A stretch of 10,252 nt of DNA from Burkholderiaceae bacterium. GTDB taxonomy: Bacteria; Pseudomonadota; Gammaproteobacteria; Burkholderiales; Burkholderiaceae_E. Made by a program: the position numbers and the translations under genes. The stretch covers positions 1 to 10,252 of the forward strand of contig JAHYJF010000115.1 of assembly GCA_019428955.1 (NCBI GenBank). Direction: 5' to 3'. The notes beneath the pieces were generated by a model. It searched no databases, was not told the origin of the DNA, and saw only the letters and a program-made list of their open reading frames with translations. Below, in pieces: positions 5,935 through 10,252 of the stretch (its first letter is position 1; each line of letters starts with the position of its first letter).

Positions 5935-6981
5935 CTAATCCCGGGACGATGCGGCGATCTGCTTGCGGCGATATTCACCCTGGCGCTCCAGCATCCAGCC
6001 CGGATATTCGGCCGGCAGGCGGCTGATCCGGTCGATCTGTCGGAGTTCTTCGGCGCTCAACTTCAATTGCGTGGCTGCGATGTTGTCAGCGAGCTGCTCT
6101 GGTCCTTTGGCGCCGATGATGACCGTGCTCACCTGCTGCTGGTGCAAGAGCCAGGCCAGCGCCACCTGGGCGACCGACACGCCGTGGGTCTGCGCGATTG
6201 GGCGCATCACGTCGATGCAGTCCCAGGCGCGTTCCTTGTCGACCGGCGGGAAGTCGAAGATGACCCGGCGGCTGTCGCCCTCGGCCTGTTGGCCACGGCC
6301 ATACTTGCCGCTCAGCAGGCCTCCCGCCAGCGGACTCCAGACCATCAGGCCGACCCCTTCGCTGCGCAGCATGGGAATCAGCTCACGCTCGAGGTCACGC
6401 CCGGCCACGGTGTAGTAGGCCTGCAGGGATTCGAAGCGCGCCAGCCCCAAGCGCTCGGCGATACCCAGCGCCTTGACGATTTGCCAGGCGGCCCAGTTGG
6501 AGACCCCGACGTAGCGCACGTCGCCGTCACGAACCAGTTGGTCGAGGGCGCGCACGGTTTCCTCTATCGGCGCGGCCGGATCGAAGCCGTGGATCTGGTA
6601 GAGATCGATGTAGTCGAGCTGGAGCCGCTTCAGGCTCGCCCTGATGCCGTCGAGAATGTGCTTGCGCGACGCGCCCCGGGCGTTGACGCCTGGGCCGGTT
6701 TCGCTGAAAACCTTGGTCGCCACCACCAGGTCCTCGCGGGCCACCTTTAGATTCCTCAACGCCTGGCCGGTGATGAGCTCCGAGGCGCCGTCGGCATAGA
6801 CGTCAGCGGTGTCGATGAAGTTGATGCCGGCGTCGAGTGACGCGCCGATCAGCCGCTCGGCATCGGCCTGTTGCAGCGAGCCGATCTTCGCCCAGATCCC
6901 GCTGCTGCCACCGAAAGTCATGGTGCCGAGACAGAGTTCGGAAACAAACAGGCCGGTGCGGCCGAGTGGGTTGTAGCGCAT
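5935..6981 (-). CDS. Aldo/keto reductase
   Basis: This 348-residue, probably NADPH-dependent cytoplasmic oxidoreductase has a TIM-barrel fold. The catalytic tetrad is complete: Asp57 and Tyr62 in FIDTADVYADG, Lys90 in VVATK, and His131 in YQIHGFDP. Coenzyme-binding elements follow, including VGVSNW (158-163), WSPLAGGLLSGKY (215-227) and IIGAKGPEQLADNI (288-301). The start MRYNPLGRTG is the canonical family beginning, with GGAG 9 bases upstream on the minus strand; a longer open frame to 7143 is without conserved content. Family members reduce aldehydes and ketones, and no feature here tells the substrate. It lies upstream of the dehalogenase-like gene on the same strand with a 58-base gap, so the two probably share a transcript, although a metabolic link between them is only an inference. 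Confidence 0.92.
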   Translation of the reverse strand: MRYNPLGRTGLFVSELCLGTMTFGGSSGIWAKIGSLQQADAERLIGASLDAGINFIDTADVYADGASELITGQALRNLKVAREDLVVATKVFSETGPGVNARGASRKHILDGIRASLKRLQLDYIDLYQIHGFDPAAPIEETVRALDQLVRDGDVRYVGVSNWAAWQIVKALGIAERLGLARFESLQAYYTVAGRDLERELIPMLRSEGVGLMVWSPLAGGLLSGKYGRGQQAEGDSRRVIFDFPPVDKERAWDCIDVMRPIAQTHGVSVAQVALAWLLHQQQVSTVIIGAKGPEQLADNIAATQLKLSAEELRQIDRISRLPAEYPGWMLERQGEYRRKQIAASSRD

Positions 6982-7036
6982 GACAGTGGGCTCCTGGGTC
7001 GCAAAAGCCGGGCGGCAACGCCCGACGCTCAAGCCG

Positions 7037-7042
7037 AGGATA
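7037..7042 (-). promoter_or_regulatory. Putative -10 box of the aldo/keto reductase unit
   Basis: The minus strand reads GTATCCTC at 7043-7036, so TATCCT lies about 56 bases before the ATG at 6981. It is the third copy of the same eight-base box in the window. The sequence 17 bases upstream (CTGCAC) is a poor -35. Confidence 0.35.
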
Positions 7043-7070
7043 CCCCTAGGAGCCTGTCCGTGCAGCGCGT

Positions 7071-7639
7071 TCAGGGCTTCAGCCAGTTGCGGAGCAGTTG
7101 GCTTGTCGCCGCGGGCTGTTCGACGGTCGACAGGTGGCCGCAATCCTCGATGATCTCGAAGCGGCAGTCGGCGCGCTGCCTGCGAATGTGCTCAACCATT
7201 GCCAGGTGATCGGCGATCGGCGTGACCTGGTTCTGGCGCCCGACCATAACCAGGCTCGGGCAGGATACGCGGGCCAGGTCAGCCGGGGAATCGGGTCGGG
7301 CCGGCATCGCCTCCTGTTGCGCGATCAGTCCGTCGAGGGCGATGCTCCCGGCCATCGAACGCACGAGCTCGCTCAGGGCGAGGCTCAGCAGACGCTCCGG
7401 ATGCTGGCGCAACAGCTCGAAGGCAACGTAGCCGCCCATCGACAGGCCGACGAGTGGAAGCGTTCGGGTTGGGACGCGAATATGGCGCGGGCAATCTCGC
7501 CGAGCCAGCGCTTCCGGCGAAACACTATCACCTGGCAATCGAAGTCAGTCCTGAGCGCGGCCACCTGGGCGGCGTAGAGCCGCTCGTCGCACATGTGCCC
7601 GGGCACGAACAGCAGGCGTGGTTTGTCGCAGGCACTCAT
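7071..7639 (-). pseudogene. Decayed alpha/beta hydrolase (frameshift, probable internal deletion)
   Basis: The gene opens at an ATG at 7639 with GGAG 6 bases upstream and reads KPRLLFVPGHMCDERLYAAQ (residues 6-25), a typical alpha/beta hydrolase start, for 61 codons to ...ASQPERF. The expected continuation PLVGLSMGGYVAFELLRQ, with the nucleophile elbow GLSMG, then appears in the other minus-strand frame, so one base is missing near 7455-7457. The second frame carries on to EDCGHLSTVEQP, which holds the catalytic His, and to the stop at 7071. The catalytic acid position of this family (usually GRxDxVTP) reads GRQNQVTP, with Asn in place of Asp. After FELLRQHPERLLSLAL the sequence passes straight to a downstream helical segment, and by comparison with relatives as I remember them about 50-60 residues of the cap are absent. 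Together these point to a dead gene. A sequencing error would explain the frameshift only. Confidence 0.75.
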
Positions 7640-7677
7640 GAGTCTCTCCCGGAGGGCGGCTTCGCCCAATGACCTGA

Positions 7678-7683
7678 ATCATA
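7678..7683 (-). promoter_or_regulatory. Putative -10 box of the hydrolase pseudogene
   Basis: On the minus strand TATGAT lies about 39 bases before the pseudogene ATG at 7639. Its -35 region would fall inside the 5' end of the divergent protease gene (around 7701-7706, TGGGAA), so the two genes' control regions overlap. Confidence 0.35.
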
Positions 7684-7692
7684 TTCGTGGCC

Positions 7693-9111
7693 ATGCTTAT
7701 TTCCCAGGACCGCGAGTCAATTGACCCCGGTAAGGCGCGGGTCGTCGAGCACTGGACGAGCGTGCGCCGGGCTGACGCAATTCCCCGCGACCTGGTGATC
7801 GACCCGCGTGGGTTGGGCTATATGCCCCACCCGAACGGAGTCCTCGTTCCCTACGGCCACGAGGTGGCGGCGGAAACGCCGGCGCGCGAGGCTACGCCCT
7901 GGCCGTTTGGCAAGCCCAGCGGCGGTGGCGGGGGTGATGCCACCGGTCCAGCCATTTCGGCGATGAACCCTGCGCCAGGTGCGACGATCGGGGTCGCCTA
8001 CACCTTCAGCGCGACGGTCACCGACCCCAGCGGCGTGCAATCGGTCAGCTTCAAGGTGCAGAAAGGCAGCGGCCTGGCACAGTCTTTTGCCGCCACGCAG
8101 ACATCCCAGGATATCTGGACGGTTTCGCTGCAGGGCTTTACCGACGGGGATTGGAGCTGGCAGGTGGTCGCCAAGGACGCGGCCGGCAAGGGCGGCAATT
8201 CCAGTTCGTCCTCATGGGTCAACTTCAGCGTCAACACCGCGACAGGCGGTGCGGGGGGAGGCAAAGGCGCGGTAACCGTCACCAATGCAGCTTGGCCCGG
8301 TGGCGGTAATGTGCAGATGGCCGCCGGACGGATCTATTTCGATATGCCTACCAACAAGAGGCTAACCCGCTGGGCTGGCTATGTTTGTTCGGGGACCGTG
8401 GCCAGCGATGGCGCCGCGGATCGTTCGCTCATCATTACCGCGGCGCACTGCGTCTACGACGACGCCAACAAGGCGTTTGCCCGCAATGTAATGTTCATCC
8501 TCGACCAGGATGCGACCAGCGGATCGGGCACCGATCTGAACTGCGGCAATGATCCCCTGGGCTGCTGGGTGCCAGATTTCGGCGTCGTGGACAATAACTG
8601 GACAACCATGACCTTTCCAAATAATGTCGCCTGGGACTATGCCTTCCACGTCGTTCCTAAGTCCGGCGCGCATACGCCAGGCTTCTTAAAGAATACGAGC
8701 GACGATCTGGAAGTTGCCGCGGGCGCGATGACGGTCATTTTTGGCGCGGTGGTAGTCGATGACAAGACCACTTCGGGACCAACGAGTCCGGATTTCACCG
8801 CCGCGCTCGGCTATTCGTACAGCGAAGCCCCGAACTTCATGCAATGCGCCGAGAAGATGACGACGATGGAGGCTGTCAACTGGTGGCTGCCGAGTTGTGG
8901 GCTGTCGGGAGGAGCTTCGGGCGGCCCGTGGCTGCAACCGGTCAGCACCGGCGATGGCCCGATCATTTTGGTCAACTCCTGGGGTTATACCAGCCGCCCG
9001 GGGATGGCTGGACCGAAGCTCGTCGGGACGTCGGCCAGCTGCGTTTTCGCCCAGGCGCAAACTCGCTCGCCTCTTGAGCTCAACAACAATCTCGTGGCGA
9101 ACCGCCCCTAG
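7693..9111 (+). CDS. Trypsin-like serine protease with Ig-like domain, no export signal
   Basis: About 472 residues from the ATG at 7693 (a GTG at 7687 adds two; the numbers below count from it). After a leader region comes a Gly/Ser-rich linker (78-83), an Ig-like beta-sandwich segment (about 88-182, starting ISAMNPAPGATI), a second Gly-rich linker (187-193), and a chymotrypsin-fold protease domain. The triad is complete: His254 in IITAAHCVYDD, Asp317 in VAWDYAFHV and Ser411 in GLSGGASGGPW. Cys234 and Cys255 are placed for the standard disulphide, and several further cysteines suggest an oxidising compartment. Yet the protein begins MLISQDRESIDPGKARVVEHW, with no signal peptide, and an in-frame TGA at 7675-7677 blocks any longer start. 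No Shine-Dalgarno site precedes it. The 5' end may have been lost. Substrate is unknown. Confidence 0.85.
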   Translation: MLISQDRESIDPGKARVVEHWTSVRRADAIPRDLVIDPRGLGYMPHPNGVLVPYGHEVAAETPAREATPWPFGKPSGGGGGDATGPAISAMNPAPGATIGVAYTFSATVTDPSGVQSVSFKVQKGSGLAQSFAATQTSQDIWTVSLQGFTDGDWSWQVVAKDAAGKGGNSSSSSWVNFSVNTATGGAGGGKGAVTVTNAAWPGGGNVQMAAGRIYFDMPTNKRLTRWAGYVCSGTVASDGAADRSLIITAAHCVYDDANKAFARNVMFILDQDATSGSGTDLNCGNDPLGCWVPDFGVVDNNWTTMTFPNNVAWDYAFHVVPKSGAHTPGFLKNTSDDLEVAAGAMTVIFGAVVVDDKTTSGPTSPDFTAALGYSYSEAPNFMQCAEKMTTMEAVNWWLPSCGLSGGASGGPWLQPVSTGDGPIILVNSWGYTSRPGMAGPKLVGTSASCVFAQAQTRSPLELNNNLVANRP

Positions 9112-9135
9112 CCATAGCTACCCCGAATGCCGGGA

Positions 9136-9157
9136 CGGGTCGAACGCAGCCGACCCG
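9136..9157. repeat. Short inverted repeat after the protease gene
   Basis: CGGGTCG (9136-9142) and CGACCCG (9151-9157) form a 7-base-pair stem around an 8-base loop. It precedes the stronger terminator hairpin and could add to it, but alone it has no T-run. Confidence 0.35.
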
Positions 9158-9163
9158 GCACGC

Positions 9164-9195
9164 AACAAGACGGGCCCGTGAGGGCTCGTCTTGTT
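9164..9195. terminator. Bidirectional hairpin terminator
   Basis: AACAAGACGGGCCC (9164-9177) pairs with GGGCTCGTCTTGTT (9182-9195) over 14 positions, with one G-T wobble and a 4-base GTGA loop. The arm ends are A-rich on the left and T-rich on the right, so the hairpin works from either strand. It sits between the convergent protease (ending 9111) and DUF4382 gene (ending 9218) and probably ends both transcripts. Confidence 0.75.
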
Positions 9196-9217
9196 TACTG
9201 CTGGTTACTGACGGATG

Positions 9218-10252
9218 TCAGGGAGCGACGAATAGGAAATCGGTGGTAATGATCAAGCCCGCTGTGAGCTTGGTAGCCAGGTCTGCGGGCTGGTCCGCGA
9301 ACCCGTCCAGACTGGCGACCAGCGAGTAGAAGCCGGCACCGGTGGCGTCGGGGGCGAATACCAGCGGGGCCGGCAACAGCGCGTACGGCGCTATCTGCGT
9401 GGCACCGACTGGCACCTGGTAACCATAGAGGCCCTCAGGATCGCTGACCCAGCCCGAAGCGACCTCGATGGTCGGGCCGGCGGTCAGGTCCTGGAGTACA
9501 CGAACGCTGGCGCCTACGGCGGGAACAATCGTCGGCAACGGATCGCCAGAACCCTGGAAGGTTACCGCCCCGTCGAGCGTGCCGCTATCAGACGGTGGCG
9601 GATTGATCGCGTTGCCCGAGGCATTCACTTCGGTCAGAGTGCCGGCACTAATGGGCACTCCGGTGACCACGGCGGTGGCGTGTCCGGGCACGGTTACGAC
9701 CAGGGTATAGCCGTCTCCTGCCGAGGTTGCGAGCACGAACCGACCATCGGAATTGGGCGTCGTGTGCTGGACCACTACACCGTCCTTCTGCAGCGTCACG
9801 CACTGGCCGCAACTTTCCACCAACGTCGGGGCGAGGAATCCAGCCACACCTGCGGAATGGTATGTGGGCATCACCCTGATGACCGGCCTGAGCATGTATT
9901 TCCCGGAGGCGCCTGCCTTGACCACCTGGATAGACTTGTGGGCGTCGAAGTCGATCAAGAAGTCGGCTACCTGATCAGCCAGTACAGTGATGTTGGTCTT
10001 GAGCTTGAGCCCCGATTGTTGACCGCTGGGAGTGGTAAGCGGCAGTTCGCTGTCATCACTCAGAACCACTGAATTGGCCATCGGATCGGTGCCGCTGTTG
10101 GGCGCGAGGACCAGCCTCAGCTGGGTGTAGTTCCCGGCGGGCAATCGCGCCTCGCCAAGATCGGCCAGAACGCCGTTTTGGAGGGCGAGAAGGTTGAATC
10201 TTTTGGGCATCGGAGCGCCGCTATCGTCGGTGAGAATAATCTCGCCCCAGCC
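9218..10252 (-). CDS. DUF4382 protein, C-terminal part (partial, right edge)
   Basis: The frame is open to the window edge. 14 codons (GWGEIILTDDSGAP) lie upstream of the first in-frame ATG at 10210 and clearly belong to the same domain, so the real start is outside. The first 110 or so residues, including LPAGNYTQLRLVLAPNSGTD and the LKLKT, FLIDFDAHKS and YMLRPVIRV stretches, are the DUF4382 domain, a beta-rich domain found mostly in predicted exported lipoproteins. After it come two segments resembling carboxypeptidase-regulatory-like beta-sandwiches: AGVAGFL...DGRFVLATSAGDGYTLVVTVPGHATAVV, and GTLDGAVTFQG...SDPEGLYGYQVPVG...FYSLVASLDGFA. They are joined by NPPPSDS and the chain ends TTDFLFVAP. 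DUF4382 has no known activity. A signal peptide or lipobox, if any, would lie to the right. Confidence 0.82.
   Translation of the reverse strand, partial: GWGEIILTDDSGAPMPKRFNLLALQNGVLADLGEARLPAGNYTQLRLVLAPNSGTDPMANSVVLSDDSELPLTTPSGQQSGLKLKTNITVLADQVADFLIDFDAHKSIQVVKAGASGKYMLRPVIRVMPTYHSAGVAGFLAPTLVESCGQCVTLQKDGVVVQHTTPNSDGRFVLATSAGDGYTLVVTVPGHATAVVTGVPISAGTLTEVNASGNAINPPPSDSGTLDGAVTFQGSGDPLPTIVPAVGASVRVLQDLTAGPTIEVASGWVSDPEGLYGYQVPVGATQIAPYALLPAPLVFAPDATGAGFYSLVASLDGFADQPADLATKLTAGLIITTDFLFVAP

Noticed and set aside
5773..6750. Plus-strand open frame opposite the dehalogenase-like and reductase genes
   Set aside because: It crosses two well-supported genes on the other strand and shows no conserved content.
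6982..7143. N-terminal extension of the aldo/keto reductase
   Set aside because: MRYNPLGRTG is the canonical family start with a good ribosome-binding site. The extension is unconserved and overlaps the hydrolase pseudogene.
7440..7470. Programmed frameshifting in the hydrolase at 7071-7639
   Set aside because: There is no slippery heptamer at the junction, and the other lesions (Asn at the acid position, missing middle part) favour decay.
7490..7538. GDSVSPEALAR in the second frame before the shift point, as a sign of several compensating frameshifts
   Set aside because: The first frame reads smoothly through GEIARAIFASQPERF, which fits the family, so one shift near 7456 explains the data more simply.
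1..10252. CRISPR array, tRNA, rRNA, insertion sequence, prophage or defence cluster
   Set aside because: I saw no spaced direct repeats, no cloverleaf-like sequence, no transposase or integrase motifs and no known defence domains.

Overview
This 10,252-base window is GC-rich bacterial chromosomal DNA with compact gene packing, Shine-Dalgarno starts and a mix of metabolic, transport and envelope genes. The style suggests a high-GC proteobacterium, possibly a gammaproteobacterium of the Xanthomonadales (Lysobacterales) type. That placement is an inference from gene content and style only, because no rRNA or other marker gene is present. No CRISPR array, tRNA, insertion sequence or prophage gene was seen.

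Layout from left to right: (1) The last codons of an unidentified + strand gene (1-58). (2) A minus-strand pair at 73-2388: a CapA-family metallophosphoesterase-like protein followed after 9 bases by an MFS transporter of the YbfB/YjiJ type. (3) A 134-base divergent intergenic region with nested inverted repeats. (4) A plus-strand pair at 2523-3510: a dienelactone-hydrolase-like alpha/beta hydrolase and a MazG-like nucleotide pyrophosphohydrolase, 7 bases apart. (5) An AT-rich spacer, then a 59-residue single-span membrane protein with its own promoter-like sequence (3721-3900). (6) A zinc deacylase of the succinylglutamate desuccinylase/aspartoacylase family (4026-4958). (7) A minus-strand block at 4959-7639: a fluoroacetate-dehalogenase-like hydrolase, an aldo/keto reductase, and a decayed alpha/beta hydrolase pseudogene. 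(8) A plus-strand trypsin-like serine protease that lacks any export signal (7693-9111). (9) A bidirectional hairpin terminator. (10) The C-terminal part of a minus-strand DUF4382 protein that runs off the right edge.

Most genes look like ordinary housekeeping or accessory metabolism. The parts most worth a second look are the region around 7071-7800, where a broken hydrolase gene faces a protease with no signal peptide; the halide-pocket residues preserved in the 4959-5876 hydrolase; the unrecognised small membrane protein; and a recurrent GTATCCTC box in front of three transcription units. I did not find convincing evidence of a new multi-gene defence or biosynthetic system here.
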